NCBI GenBank assembly: GCA_942493035.1
Contig: OW818666.1
Location: 4,278,001-4,342,000 of the forward strand
From: WRGT01 sp942493035
GTDB taxonomy: Bacteria; Spirochaetota; UBA4802; UBA5550
DNA: 64,000 bases
Reading direction: 5' to 3'
In this document: piece after piece, positions 26,416 to 36,078 of the stretch
Layout of the letters: the number at the start of each line of letters is the position of its first letter
Numbering within the stretch: the stretch's first letter is position 1
Translations under genes and position numbers: made by a program
Notes under the pieces: model-generated
Database searches by the model: none
What the model was told of the DNA's origin: nothing
The model's input: the letters and a program-made list of their open reading frames with translations, nothing else

Positions 26416-27375
26416 TCAGATATATTTCATTGATGCTTTTTTCAGCCTGTCCATAATTGCAACTCCAAGCCCCGAGCCTTCAACTCTTTCAACGTATATT
26501 TTATCTATATCAAGCATGTCGAGCCGGTGAAGGTGCGAAAAGAGATTGGCAGCTGCCTCCCTGAGATTCCCTTTTTCGGATAGTATTTCTGATCGGTCCT
26601 CCGGGTAGGTGAAGTCCGGCTTCCGGAAAAAAAGATATCCGCTCCGATCTTCTATGTGAGTTATTTTATCTGTAAGTATTACCTGCTTTTCCGGGGAGTA
26701 GTGATATGGAAGCTGCCCCGGCGCTTCAGGTTTATTCACGGAATGACCGATGAGAATAGTCTCTCCTGTAAAATCTTCAATATCTTCAGGAGCTGTTCCC
26801 CCCGGACGGAGCAGGTATATGCGGTTATTCATAATTTTTACTATTGTCGATTCAATCCCTATACTGCATGGACCTCCGTCGAGAATCATATCAATAGAGT
26901 CTCCAAGCTGGCTGCTCACATGTTCTGCAGTTGTAGGGCTGAGACATCCGAACCTGTTGGCGCTTGGTGCAGCGATGGGTGTGCCCGCTGCTCTGATAAG
27001 TGCCAGTGCTGCGGGATGTACCGGCATCCGTACTGCTACAGTAGGTATCCCTGATGTAACTATGTCGGGAACTATATCTTTTTTTTCTAAAACTATAGTG
27101 AGAGGACCCGGCCAGAATTTTTCCATTAATTTTAAAACTTTCGGATCAAGGTTGCGCGAGACCCGCTCAACATCTGAAAGATCAGCTATGTGTACAATCA
27201 AAGGATCGAAAAAGGGTCTTTTTTTTGCTTCAAATATACCTGCAGCAGCAACGGGATTGAGAGCATCAGCACCTAGACCGTAAACTGTCTCCGTGGGGAA
27301 TGCTACAAGTCCGCCGTTTTTTATAATATCAGCGGCTTTTTTTATATTCTCTTCAGTTGCTTTTACTATTTTCAT
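26416..27375 (-). CDS. sua5: Sua5/YrdC threonylcarbamoyl-AMP synthase
   Basis: A 319-residue protein with the YrdC domain (1-200): FPTETVYGLGADA, KKRPFFDPLIVHI, and SANRFGCLSPT, followed by the Sua5 C-terminal domain (YHYSPEKQVILT). It makes L-threonylcarbamoyladenylate from threonine, bicarbonate and ATP for the t6A modification of tRNAs. Length and domain order are typical of the long Sua5 form. It is the first gene of the leftward run sua5-EI24-tmk-sppA. Confidence 0.93.
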   Translation of the reverse strand: MKIVKATEENIKKAADIIKNGGLVAFPTETVYGLGADALNPVAAAGIFEAKKRPFFDPLIVHIADLSDVERVSRNLDPKVLKLMEKFWPGPLTIVLEKKDIVPDIVTSGIPTVAVRMPVHPAALALIRAAGTPIAAPSANRFGCLSPTTAEHVSSQLGDSIDMILDGGPCSIGIESTIVKIMNNRIYLLRPGGTAPEDIEDFTGETILIGHSVNKPEAPGQLPYHYSPEKQVILTDKITHIEDRSGYLFFRKPDFTYPEDRSEILSEKGNLREAAANLFSHLHRLDMLDIDKIYVERVEGSGLGVAIMDRLKKASMKYI

Positions 27376-27533
27376 AATGGATATCTGATATTATAGACCC
27401 GTTTTTTTCAAGCATTTGGTGATTTTTTATTATTTTATTTCGCAAGTACTTCCGAGTCATTGCCTATAAAAAAGTCTTGATTCGATTCGGAAGTGATATA
27501 ATCTGCCTATAATCTTTAATTAAAGTGATATCT

Positions 27534-30167
27534 ATGAAAATAACAAAACTGTTTATATTAATAATTCCGGCATTTATGCTTTTTGCAATATCAGCTCTCA
27601 GGGCTTCACCTGCAGGAAGTGCATTCCTCTCCGGAGGGAGCGCATATTACTCGGGCCGGGCAGGTGCTGGAATTTCTGCAACGGGTGGTGATCTTTCACC
27701 GTACAATCCGGCCTCAACGGCAAACATTGAAAGATTCAGTATGAGTCTGAATTACGGTTCGCTCGACGGGGATTATATCTATCCATATACTGCATTGGCT
27801 TTTCCTACTGCATACGGTGTGGTCTCCACGGGGTTCAGCTATTTTACCATCGACGGATTGCCTGTGCAGAAAGGCTATGCCGGATATCTTGGTATGTCGA
27901 AAGAGGTAACTTCAAAATTTTTATTCGGAATAGCAGCTGATGCTGCATATTCGGATTATACCGAGAAGAGTTATTACATCGGTTTAAAACCGGGATTTAT
28001 TTATAAACTGAACGGATCTTCAAGAGTAACCGGATTCGGATTTTTCGATCCTGCAGTCGGTTTTGCCCTTGATGCAGGGTACAGTTCGGGAGATGATTCA
28101 GATCTTAACTCGGTTACCGGCGGATACAATCTGGATTTCTACAGAGACAGAGCATACAGCCTCGGATTTTATAACGACCTCTCTCTAATTGAAGGGTACA
28201 GTAAATATGCATTTAAGTGTGGAATAGAAACGGCTGTTTTAAACTCCTTCTATCTTAGACTCGGCGCAGCTCTCCCCGACAGTTATGAGTTTATGTCATA
28301 CACTGCCGGTGCCGGATTTAAATTTTCCGGTGAGACCTACAGCACGTCAATTAACTACGCTATAACATACTCCACGGAGCAGGGTGTAAATCATACAGCA
28401 GGATTAACTCTTGAGTACGGGGCTCTTGACCGTGAACCTCCGGCATTATTGATTACTCCGGATTATACTTTTATATCTCCGAATTATGACGGTGTGCAGG
28501 ACTATCTTATATTTGATATTGGTGTACGCGATCAGAGCAGAATTCGCGGATGGAAGCTGCAGATATCCGATGACAAGGATCTGGTTGTGAAAGAATTTAA
28601 AATGAGCGATAGGGAGATGGATGAAAGTCTTACTGTTTCTGCATTTTTCAAAAGACTCGTAAGCACAAAAGATTCACTGGCCGTTCCGGAAAAAATACTA
28701 TGGGATGGCTCCGGAATTTCAGGAGTAAAGCTTCCAGACGGAAAGTATAAATATTATTTTTATGCATGGGATTCCCGGGACAATATCGCTCCTGTGAAAT
28801 CCGGTGTACTTGCAATTGACAGTACACTCCCTGAAGTCGATATTAAAACAGATTCGATAATATTCTCACCAAATGGTGACAGGAATAAAGATACGCTGAT
28901 AATTCATCAGAAGATTAAATCATCACCAGGCGACACATGGACCGGAGAGATAAAAAATTCTGAAGGTATTAAAGTGGTTTCGTATAACTGGGACGGTTCA
29001 GATGTTCCGGAAAGATTTGTCTGGGATGGCACAGATAAATCCGGTACGATTCTTCCTGACGGATTATACTATTATTCGGTTTCATCAGTCGATAAAGCGG
29101 GAAACAGGGCATCTGCCGATCTCCGAGAGATAATACTGACCACAAAAATGGAGATTGCCGATGTCAGATTCGAAACTGAATATTTTTCATACAGCAGGAA
29201 TGAACAATCAATAATAAAATTTTTTCCCGATCTTTCATCAATAAAAGGGATTGAGAGATGGGAGATACTGATAACAGAGGCTGATGAAAAAAGTATTGTT
29301 GCATCTTTGAACGGAACGGGTATGGTTCCTGCTGCTGTTGACTGGGACTGCCGCGATATTAAAGGTAAAACACTTGATGACGGATTATATAAAGTAAAGT
29401 TTTCGGCATGGTATACAAGCGGAAACAATCCAGTGTCGTTTTCAAAAAGTCTTATTTTTGACAGTACCAGACCGGAGATCAGCATATCGCATGAACCGGA
29501 TCTTTTTTCCCCCGATGACGACGGAGAGAACGATTACCTGGAGCTGAATATGCAGGGTGATGATAACTCCGGATTAGCATGGTGGAATATAAGTATTCTT
29601 AACGAGAGCGGTCTGCTGTTTAAAAATTTCAGAGGTAAAGGAAATATTCCAAAGCATCTGAAGTGGGACGGAGTAGGCGATAACGGTGAGCTCGTTGAGT
29701 CTGCTTCAGATTATGATGTTCAGTTTACTGCTGTTGATACTGCCGGGAATATTTCCGAAACAGCATCTGATAAAATCTCCGTTGATATACTTGTCGTTGT
29801 CACAGAGAGAGGGCTCAAAATGAGGGTCAGCAATATTGAATTCGCTTTTGGAAGCTCTACTCTTAGAAAAAGGGGGACGAAGATTCTCGACCGGGTCTAT
29901 GAGATTCTTGAAAAATACCGAAGCTATGATGTAGTAGTGGAGGGTCATACTGATGATATCGGTAATGAAGAGTATAATCTCAAACTATCGGAAAAGAGGG
30001 CGCAGGCTGTAAAAAATTATCTTACCCAAAAAGGGACAGGTGAATCGAGACTCAAGTATGTGGGGATGGGGGAGAGTCTACCGTTCTATCCTAACACAAG
30101 TGATGAAAACAGGAGAAGAAACCGTCGTGTGGAATTTCTTCTTATAAAGGATAAAGCAGTTAAATGA
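27534..30167 (+). CDS. OmpA-family outer-membrane protein with PorV-like barrel and FlgD-type Ig repeats
   Basis: An 877-residue protein (from ATG 27534; a GTG at 27525 is less likely). A signal peptide (1-24) is followed by a beta-rich region with many Gly/Tyr strands (about 27-300). There are then three or four FlgD-type Ig modules, each with an FSPNxDG-type entry (FISPNYDGVQD, IFSPNGDRNKD, LFSPDDDGEND) and a WDG/DG-LPDGxY tail. The last 110 residues are an OmpA domain (GHTDDIGNEEYNLKLSEKRA) that binds peptidoglycan. It is probably an outer-membrane scaffold or cargo-anchoring protein. The stop overlaps the next ATG by 4 bp. Confidence 0.85.
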   Translation: MKITKLFILIIPAFMLFAISALRASPAGSAFLSGGSAYYSGRAGAGISATGGDLSPYNPASTANIERFSMSLNYGSLDGDYIYPYTALAFPTAYGVVSTGFSYFTIDGLPVQKGYAGYLGMSKEVTSKFLFGIAADAAYSDYTEKSYYIGLKPGFIYKLNGSSRVTGFGFFDPAVGFALDAGYSSGDDSDLNSVTGGYNLDFYRDRAYSLGFYNDLSLIEGYSKYAFKCGIETAVLNSFYLRLGAALPDSYEFMSYTAGAGFKFSGETYSTSINYAITYSTEQGVNHTAGLTLEYGALDREPPALLITPDYTFISPNYDGVQDYLIFDIGVRDQSRIRGWKLQISDDKDLVVKEFKMSDREMDESLTVSAFFKRLVSTKDSLAVPEKILWDGSGISGVKLPDGKYKYYFYAWDSRDNIAPVKSGVLAIDSTLPEVDIKTDSIIFSPNGDRNKDTLIIHQKIKSSPGDTWTGEIKNSEGIKVVSYNWDGSDVPERFVWDGTDKSGTILPDGLYYYSVSSVDKAGNRASADLREIILTTKMEIADVRFETEYFSYSRNEQSIIKFFPDLSSIKGIERWEILITEADEKSIVASLNGTGMVPAAVDWDCRDIKGKTLDDGLYKVKFSAWYTSGNNPVSFSKSLIFDSTRPEISISHEPDLFSPDDDGENDYLELNMQGDDNSGLAWWNISILNESGLLFKNFRGKGNIPKHLKWDGVGDNGELVESASDYDVQFTAVDTAGNISETASDKISVDILVVVTERGLKMRVSNIEFAFGSSTLRKRGTKILDRVYEILEKYRSYDVVVEGHTDDIGNEEYNLKLSEKRAQAVKNYLTQKGTGESRLKYVGMGESLPFYPNTSDENRRRNRRVEFLLIKDKAVK

Positions 30168-30958
30168 AAGCAATTTTTTTTACAGATATAGATGGAACAT
30201 TAATAGATCATAATAATTATTGTCATGACGGATCTATCCCCGGTATGGAATTACTTAAAGAAAAATTTATCCCGCTGATCGGTGTTTCGAGCAAAACATT
30301 TGATGAAATGTCTTTTTTAATGACCAGACTCAATCTGAATTATTCATTTGCCTTTGAAAACGGTTCGGGTATTGCATACTATTCAGATGAAACCGGTGAG
30401 TACAAACTTGAATTAACAGGTCCGGGAATTGAAACTCTTGACTCGTTTATGCCTGAACTCGAAAGACTCTCCGGGAAAAATCTGAAAACAATTATTTCAT
30501 TTTCAGATATTGAAATAGCAGATATGACCGGGCTTGATCTGCACTCGGCATCTCTTGCCAGGAAGCGGTTGACCACTTTGCCGTTTATTGCAGAGGATAA
30601 TAATCTTCTTACGGATATTGAAATATCTGAGCTTAATGAAATGCTCGATGAGCATAATTTTCAGGTTACGAAGGGGGGGAGGTTTAATCACCTTATCCCG
30701 TCCGGTTCAGGTAAAGGTGATGCTGTTAAAAAAATAATTGAGTTTTATAAGGATAAATTTAAGGATGAAATTCTAACCGCTGCTGCGGGGGATAGTTTAA
30801 ATGATATCCCTATGCTGCATTCCGTGGATTACTCTTATGTTATAAAAAAGCCTGACGGCAGTTCTATCAATTTTATGTCAGGAAAAATTATGAATAGTTC
30901 AGGTCCGGCAGGTTTTACAGAAGCTGTAAGCGATTTTATAAAAATAATAGCAGGTTAA
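30164..30958 (+). CDS. HAD-IIB phosphatase, mannosyl-3-phosphoglycerate phosphatase-like
   Basis: A 264-residue HAD-superfamily protein: motif I FFTDIDGTLID (Asp8, Asp10), a C2B cap, and motif III/IV AAAGDSLNDIPML. The length and cap match the MPGP/YedP group. The substrate is uncertain (mannosyl-3-phosphoglycerate or another sugar phosphate). The ATG overlaps the stop of the OmpA-like gene by 4 bp, indicating coupling, and the next membrane gene begins 4 bp later; the three form one operon. Confidence 0.82.
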   Translation: MKAIFFTDIDGTLIDHNNYCHDGSIPGMELLKEKFIPLIGVSSKTFDEMSFLMTRLNLNYSFAFENGSGIAYYSDETGEYKLELTGPGIETLDSFMPELERLSGKNLKTIISFSDIEIADMTGLDLHSASLARKRLTTLPFIAEDNNLLTDIEISELNEMLDEHNFQVTKGGRFNHLIPSGSGKGDAVKKIIEFYKDKFKDEILTAAAGDSLNDIPMLHSVDYSYVIKKPDGSSINFMSGKIMNSSGPAGFTEAVSDFIKIIAG

Positions 30959-30961
30959 TTT

Positions 30962-31405
30962 ATGGAAGCATTGAAAGAGTTATTATATAATCTTGGTTCA
31001 TATTGTGCAGGAGTCGTTAGAAAATCAATTGAGTGGTTTATGGGGCTTTCAACACTGAACAAGGTTATTGTTCTAAACACCTTTACCGCATTTCTGGCCA
31101 TTATACTCCCTATCGCAAAGTATTTTATATTTGAATCCTGGTCAGATATAAACAATCCGATAGCAGTCTATCTTATATTGATTGTTATAATAATGTTCGG
31201 AACAATTTTTTTCCAAGGACAGCTTGTCCTTGCTCTGAGAGTGGTCTCTAATCTCTGGTATCTGATTTCAGTGGTAGTTCTTTATGCTACTCATTCTATT
31301 TCCCATGCTCCGTATGTTTTGAGTATAGGATTTTTCTTTAACCTGATTGCACCGGCAATTTATATTGGTGCGGCGGTAATGGCTTATATGGCGGGTGATA
31401 ACTGA
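30962..31405 (+). CDS. Small membrane protein of unknown function
   Basis: A 147-residue protein with about four hydrophobic segments and an N-terminal amphipathic stretch (LKELLYNLGSYCAGVVRKSI). I do not recognise the family. It is the third gene of the OmpA/phosphatase operon, starting directly after the phosphatase stop. A short linker between helices two and three contains several Val/Leu only. No function is proposed. Confidence 0.6.
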   Translation: MEALKELLYNLGSYCAGVVRKSIEWFMGLSTLNKVIVLNTFTAFLAIILPIAKYFIFESWSDINNPIAVYLILIVIIMFGTIFFQGQLVLALRVVSNLWYLISVVVLYATHSISHAPYVLSIGFFFNLIAPAIYIGAAVMAYMAGDN

Positions 31406-31407
31406 TT

Positions 31408-31545
31408 ACACCCCGCCCCCTCTGGCCGTTGGCCATCTCCCCCATGGTGAGATGGTGGAGAAATATTAGTAATCAACTTTATAATCGTTACTTCATTTCA
31501 TCATGGGGATATGTCGCCTGGCGACAGTGAGGGCGGGGAGTAAAA
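31408..31545. repeat. Dispersed intergenic repeat R1, copy c
   Basis: CACCCCGCCCCCTCTGGCCG is followed by TTGGCCATCTCCCCCATGGT; the far end is GCGACAGTGAGGGCGGGG. This is the uninterrupted version of the repeat split at 5924. A remnant of R2 (TAACTGCTCATAAGCTGGTG) follows at about 31599-31620. Confidence 0.65.
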
Positions 31546-31718
31546 ATTTTCTTGATTTTTTATCCATATTTTTTTTGGAATGAAATAAGAAAATGGTAAC
31601 TGCTCATAAGCTGGTGATACTAAAATTCTGCCGGATTATGAAGACAAAAAATACAACAGCCTCCAATCATCTATGATGTGCGGATGTAAATTTAATTTAA
31701 AAAAAAGGAGTTTAGTCG

Positions 31719-33590
31719 ATGAGTAAAAAACAGTTTCAGACAGAGGTTCACAGACTTTTACATCTAATTATTCATTCACTTTATTCCCATAAGGAAATAT
31801 TTCTAAGGGAACTTATTTCAAATTCATCAGACGCGCTGGATAAGCTTAAATTCCTTGCGATTACAGATGAGAAATATAAGGGGATAAATTTTGAGCCTAG
31901 AGTGGATATCTTTTTTGATCACACAGAAAAAACTTTAACTATATCCGATACCGGAATAGGGATGAGCGAGCAGGAACTTGATGAAAATCTGGGAACTATC
32001 GCGCGTTCAGGGACACGGAATTTTGTCCACAGCATGACCGGCGATGAGAAGAAGGATTCAAATCTTATCGGACAGTTTGGAGTAGGATTCTATTCAGGAT
32101 TTATGGTCGCTGATAAAATTGAGGTTATATCGAGAAAGGCCGGTGAAGAGTCGGCAAGCAAGTGGATCAGTGACGGTAAAGAGGAGTACAGCATTGAGAG
32201 TGCAGAGAGAGAGACTCAGGGTACAACTATTAAACTCTTCCTTAATGACGAGGGTGAGGAGTATGCCAACAGATGGTCTATCCAGGGTATAATCAGAAAG
32301 TATTCAAATCATGTGCCTTTCCCCATCTATCTCCATTATGAAGATACAAAATCCGAAGGTGAAGGGGACGACAAGAAAGAGATTAAAGAGGAGAAAACCG
32401 AACAGATTAACTCCGCATCCGCCATCTGGAAACGTTCAAAGAACGAGCTTAAAGAAGAGGATTATAATGAGTTTTACAGACAGATCTCATTCGATATGGA
32501 GGACCCTCTTCTTTATATGCATACACAGGCAGAGGGTACACTGGATTATTCGACCCTGTTTTATATCCCTGCAAAAGCTCCAATTGATCTTTTCCGTGCG
32601 GACTATAAAGCCGGTGTGAAACTATATGTAAAACGTGTTTTCATTACCGATGATGATAAAGATCTTATGCCTACTTATCTCCGTTTTGTAAGAGGAGTTA
32701 TCGATTCAGAGGATCTTCCGCTTAATGTCAGCCGTGAGATACTTCAGCAGAACAGGGTAATGGCTAAGATCCGTTCCTCTTCAGTAAAAAAGATTCTGTC
32801 AGAGCTGGAGAGCCTTAAAACCGGCAGCAGAGAGAAGTACAATCAGTTCTGGAAAGAGTTCGGAATTCCTGTGAAAGAGGGCTTGTATCAGGATTACGAA
32901 AACAAGGATAAGCTTGTAGAACTTGTAATGTACAAATCAACTCGCGGTGAGGATTACACAACTCTCTCTGAATATGTTGAGAGAATGGCTCCTGATCAGA
33001 ATTCTATTTTCTACATAACAGGCGGAAAGGAGGGAGTTCTTCGTAATTCTCCTCTTCTCGAAATGTACCGGAACAGAAACATCGAGGTTCTTATACTCTC
33101 AGATGAAATTGATGAGATTGTAATTACAACAATTCCAAAATATAAAGATTTTGAACTTAAATCTGTAAACAGAAGCGATGCTGCAGATGATCTGAAAAGT
33201 GATGACGACAAAGAGAGAGAGAAGAAGATCGAACCTCTTGTTAAAAAGATCAGAGAAAAACTTGGTGAGAATGTAAAAGATGTAATTGCAAGTACACGAC
33301 TAAGTGATTCTCCATCTTGTATCGTCGCTGATGAGAATGATCCTACAGTTCAGATGCAGCATATACTGAAGGCTATGGGACAGGATAATCTCCCGGAGTT
33401 TAAACCTGTACTTGAAATAAATCCTGACCACGAGATAATCAAGAAACTCGAAGGGACAGAGGATGAAGCTCTTATCGAAGATGTAAGTTTTCTTCTCCTT
33501 GAACAGGCTATGCTTGTAGAAGGAATGGAGCTTAAAAGTCCCAATGCCTTCGTAGCAAGAATGAATAGAGTTATGAATAAAGCGATTTAA
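31719..33590 (+). CDS. htpG: Molecular chaperone HtpG (Hsp90)
   Basis: A 623-residue Hsp90. The GHKL ATPase domain has ELISNSSDALDKL, DTGIGMS and GQFGVGFYSGFMVA. The middle domain contains the catalytic-loop region LPLNVSREILQQNR, and the C-terminal dimerisation domain follows. A longer charged linker occurs near 215-235 (EGEGDDKKEIKEEKTEQ), where bacterial proteins usually lack one or have a short one. It has a good AAGGAG site. It assists folding of client proteins. It is not joined to neighbours. Confidence 0.96.
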   Translation: MSKKQFQTEVHRLLHLIIHSLYSHKEIFLRELISNSSDALDKLKFLAITDEKYKGINFEPRVDIFFDHTEKTLTISDTGIGMSEQELDENLGTIARSGTRNFVHSMTGDEKKDSNLIGQFGVGFYSGFMVADKIEVISRKAGEESASKWISDGKEEYSIESAERETQGTTIKLFLNDEGEEYANRWSIQGIIRKYSNHVPFPIYLHYEDTKSEGEGDDKKEIKEEKTEQINSASAIWKRSKNELKEEDYNEFYRQISFDMEDPLLYMHTQAEGTLDYSTLFYIPAKAPIDLFRADYKAGVKLYVKRVFITDDDKDLMPTYLRFVRGVIDSEDLPLNVSREILQQNRVMAKIRSSSVKKILSELESLKTGSREKYNQFWKEFGIPVKEGLYQDYENKDKLVELVMYKSTRGEDYTTLSEYVERMAPDQNSIFYITGGKEGVLRNSPLLEMYRNRNIEVLILSDEIDEIVITTIPKYKDFELKSVNRSDAADDLKSDDDKEREKKIEPLVKKIREKLGENVKDVIASTRLSDSPSCIVADENDPTVQMQHILKAMGQDNLPEFKPVLEINPDHEIIKKLEGTEDEALIEDVSFLLLEQAMLVEGMELKSPNAFVARMNRVMNKAI

Positions 33591-33645
33591 ATGAAGTCGG
33601 GTGGCGAATTATTTTCGCCGGTGCGTATGTTTTGTATACACCGGT

Positions 33646-33686
33646 AGTTGGGGGTTACGGGGGCTTCGCCCCCGTAACCCCCAACT
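33646..33686. terminator. Very stable GC-rich hairpin downstream of htpG
   Basis: An 18-bp perfect stem (AGTTGGGGGTTACGGGGG at 33646-33663 with its complement at 33669-33686) has a CTTCG loop. It lacks a T-run, so it could be a dispersed repeat or an mRNA 3' stabiliser instead of a terminator. Confidence 0.55.
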
Positions 33687-33855
33687 CATTTCACAGCTCG
33701 AAGAGCTGTGCCTTCAGAAATAAATTATTACCGGTTTTTCAGCTAAATTGTAATAAATAAGCATTTGACACTTGTAACTAAAAAAGTATAATCATTCAAA
33801 TAGTATTGTATGCCTGCTCAGCTTATAAGCGGGATAATTTTTGCGGAGAAATTCC

Positions 33856-34314
33856 ATGTCTGATAATATAATTGAGATTCTTAGAAATAAAAAAGCCAGA
33901 TTCGAGTATGAGATTCTTGATACTTATGAAGCTGGTGTAGTGCTTAAAGGTACCGAGGTTAAATCTATCCGGCAGAAGAAAGTCAATATTCAGGAATCGT
34001 ACGCGTACATTAAAGACGGCGAATTGTATATTATCGGAATGAATATCTCACTATATGAGATGGGAAACTATTTCAACCACGAACCTCTCCGTGAAAGAAA
34101 ACTTCTTCTTCATAAATATGAAATCAAAAAACTTGTCGGTAAACTCAAAGAGCGCGGTTACACTTTAGTTCCTTTGAGAATGTATATAAAAAACGGAAAA
34201 GTAAAACTTGAACTGGGACTTGCAAAGGGTAAGGATACTCATGATAAGCGCCGGACAATTCAGGATAGAGATATGAAGCGCGATCTGCAGAGGGATATCC
34301 GGAAATACGTATAA
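33856..34314 (+). CDS. smpB: SsrA-binding protein SmpB
   Basis: A 152-residue OB-fold protein with the standard SmpB blocks: LDTYEAGVVLKGTEVKSIR, NISLYEMGNYFNHEPLRERKLL, LVPLRMYIKNGKVKLELGLAKGK, and the basic tail DKRRTIQDRD. It carries tmRNA to stalled ribosomes. The frame starts at TTG 33841, but GGAGA lies before the ATG at 33856. No tmRNA gene was seen next to it. Confidence 0.96.
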   Translation: MSDNIIEILRNKKARFEYEILDTYEAGVVLKGTEVKSIRQKKVNIQESYAYIKDGELYIIGMNISLYEMGNYFNHEPLRERKLLLHKYEIKKLVGKLKERGYTLVPLRMYIKNGKVKLELGLAKGKDTHDKRRTIQDRDMKRDLQRDIRKYV

Positions 34315-34336
34315 TTTTTTTTATCAGTTAAAGCCG

Positions 34337-34382
34337 TAAAAGTAAAAAGCCCCCTTCATTAAAGGGGGCTTTTTACTTTTTA
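34337..34382. terminator. Bidirectional rho-independent terminator
   Basis: TAAAAGTAAAAAGCCCCCTT and its complement flank a short loop, with A- and T-runs on the two sides, between the convergent smpB and HDOD genes. Confidence 0.92.
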
Positions 34383-34390
34383 AAGTAATT

Positions 34391-35251
34391 TTAAGCAAGA
34401 TCCCGAAGCTGCTTATCCATTTCAGGAATTTTAGCAAATAACTCTTCAAGTTCAGCGTTTGTTATTTTAAGTATTTCAAGTGCATTGCTGCTCAGCTGAT
34501 GAAATAATCCGTCACTGCCGATACCAATCCCTGCCATAATGCTTATTGTATTTGCAATATGTACTGCTGAGACTTCAGCTTTAAACTGCTCAGGCGCATT
34601 TTCGGGTTCGGAGTAGAATCTTACAATAGCTTTAAGGACTGGAGGGAAGTTCCATTTTTCAAGGATCTTTTCGCTGATCTCCTGATGGCTGTATCCCATA
34701 ATCTCTTTTTCGGCTTCGTTAAAGGTTATATTCTTTGTTTTTACTTCATTTATAATATCATTATATGTGTTCTGAACGAATATAGCAATAACGGTTTTAC
34801 CCACATTATGAATGATTCCGCCGGTAAAAACGACATCGGAGATATCTTTACGGTTTTTCATAACAGCAATTTTTTTTGCAAGATTAGCAACCATCAATCC
34901 CTGTTTCCAGAGTTCACCCTTTCCAAGGTCGTAACCGATTACAAACTTATCCAGGATAGGTTTTGCTGCAATAACCATTACAATGCTTGTTATCTCTTTA
35001 ATCCCAAGAGTTACTATTGCTCTATCGATGGAGGTAATCTCTTTCCCTCTGCTGAAGTATGCGGAATTGCAGAGTTTTAGAATATTTGTAGTCATTGACT
35101 GATCTTTGGATATCTCCTCCGCTACATCTTTAAAAGATACATCGGGATTGTTTACCATGTTAAGAATCTTAGAGGCAATTTCCGGCATTGTCGGAAGTGC
35201 GGCTAGATTGTTTATTGTGCTTTCAATTCTCTGTTTTATCTGTGCGTGCAT
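34391..35251 (-). CDS. HDOD-domain signalling protein
   Basis: A 286-residue single-domain HDOD protein (LPTMPEIASKILNMVNNPDVSF; ITSIDRAIVTLGIKEI; FTGGIIHNVGKTVIA), an HD-related output domain without the full HD metal site. The frame extends to a TTG at 35275 that overlaps the cheD stop, but the ATG at 35251 is a normal start. HDOD proteins regulate signalling and chemotaxis by protein contact; the cheD neighbour (4-bp overlap or 21-bp gap, depending on the start) supports a link to chemotaxis. Confidence 0.85.
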   Translation of the reverse strand: MHAQIKQRIESTINNLAALPTMPEIASKILNMVNNPDVSFKDVAEEISKDQSMTTNILKLCNSAYFSRGKEITSIDRAIVTLGIKEITSIVMVIAAKPILDKFVIGYDLGKGELWKQGLMVANLAKKIAVMKNRKDISDVVFTGGIIHNVGKTVIAIFVQNTYNDIINEVKTKNITFNEAEKEIMGYSHQEISEKILEKWNFPPVLKAIVRFYSEPENAPEQFKAEVSAVHIANTISIMAGIGIGSDGLFHQLSSNALEILKITNAELEELFAKIPEMDKQLRDLA

Positions 35252-35271
35252 GTAAAATACCCCGGATTTTA

Positions 35272-35757
35272 TCAAACCTTATAATAAATTTTTTCCTGAC
35301 CGGAAGCCTTGACTTTCAAGTGTCCATCCATCAGATAAAAGTCTATGACGCGGCCGGAATTCCCACCCGTATCCTCTTCAAGAAGCGGAATCTGAAGCTT
35401 CGCCAGCATTTTTTTTGTCTCTTCAACATTTCTGTCTCCGATCTGGCCAAGAGTCACGTTGGATTCAAATTTGAACATTGAAGCGCCACCGGCAATTTTT
35501 GCAGATAGAAATTCTTTTTTTGCACCCTCTTTCAGAAGCATCTGAACAAGAAGGGGGATAGCTGTATCCGCATATTTCTCAGGATTAGCTCCATTTGCGG
35601 TGTCCAGAGGGAGTAAAATATGAGCAAGCCCTCCGATTTTTTTCATTCTGTCATATATGCAAACGCCGACACAGCTTCCAAGAATAGTGCGAAGAACCGT
35701 TGGCTCTTTTGCTATCCTGACCTGCGCGACTCCTACATTTAAAAGTGTTTCACTCAT
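35272..35757 (-). CDS. cheD: Chemoreceptor glutamine deamidase CheD
   Basis: A 161-residue protein with the catalytic triad context LGSCVGVCIYD (the Cys nucleophile), GGLAHILLP (His) and the following Thr/Gly-rich ETGGNSGRV segment. CheD deamidates glutamines of MCPs, tuning receptor sensitivity, and often also binds CheC. MCP and cheW genes lie 2.3 to 5 kb downstream, consistent with a chemotaxis neighbourhood. It is followed by the HDOD gene on the same strand. Confidence 0.94.
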   Translation of the reverse strand: MSETLLNVGVAQVRIAKEPTVLRTILGSCVGVCIYDRMKKIGGLAHILLPLDTANGANPEKYADTAIPLLVQMLLKEGAKKEFLSAKIAGGASMFKFESNVTLGQIGDRNVEETKKMLAKLQIPLLEEDTGGNSGRVIDFYLMDGHLKVKASGQEKIYYKV

Positions 35758-35838
35758 ACTGTAATCTCTATTTCGGATTTTAATTCAAATATATAGATAT
35801 ACTTCATTCTTCTATTTGTCAATGGTTAATATTATTTT

Positions 35839-35913
35839 TTCAGTAATAATTCTTAAACTTTTTTTATATTGAAAAGCTCTATTATTCCCGCCGCCAAAGG
35901 CGGCGGGAATAAT
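35839..35913. repeat. Mosaic repeat R3, copy b
   Basis: Flank TTCAGTAATAATTC (35839-35852) is followed by TTAAACTTTTTTTATATTG and then a 15-bp perfect hairpin (ATTATTCCCGCCGCC at 35881-35895 with its complement at 35899-35913, loop AAA). The part ATTCTTAAACTTTTTT...AAAAGCTCTATTA recurs at 40768-40812, where it leads into a different core. Confidence 0.65.
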
Positions 35914-36078
35914 AACCTTCAATTTAACACAAAATATACGTTAAAGGATTTGCATTACTATTTTTTTATTTTTTGTTTGATTATGATGAAAAGTATTTAC
36001 AAACACGAGTGAAATAATATATAATATAAGAAGCGGTTTGAGACTTTTAAGTCTTATTGAGATTGTCAGGATAATGAA

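Noticed and set aside
27477..27513. TTGATT with TATAAT as the promoter of the OmpA-like gene
   Set aside because: Spacings of 14 and 25 bp do not fit a sigma-70 promoter, so no promoter is claimed.
35881..35913. Perfect GC-rich hairpin as a terminator of cheD or of another gene
   Set aside because: It lies upstream of cheD, lacks a T-run and recurs with the same flank elsewhere, so it is treated as a repeat.
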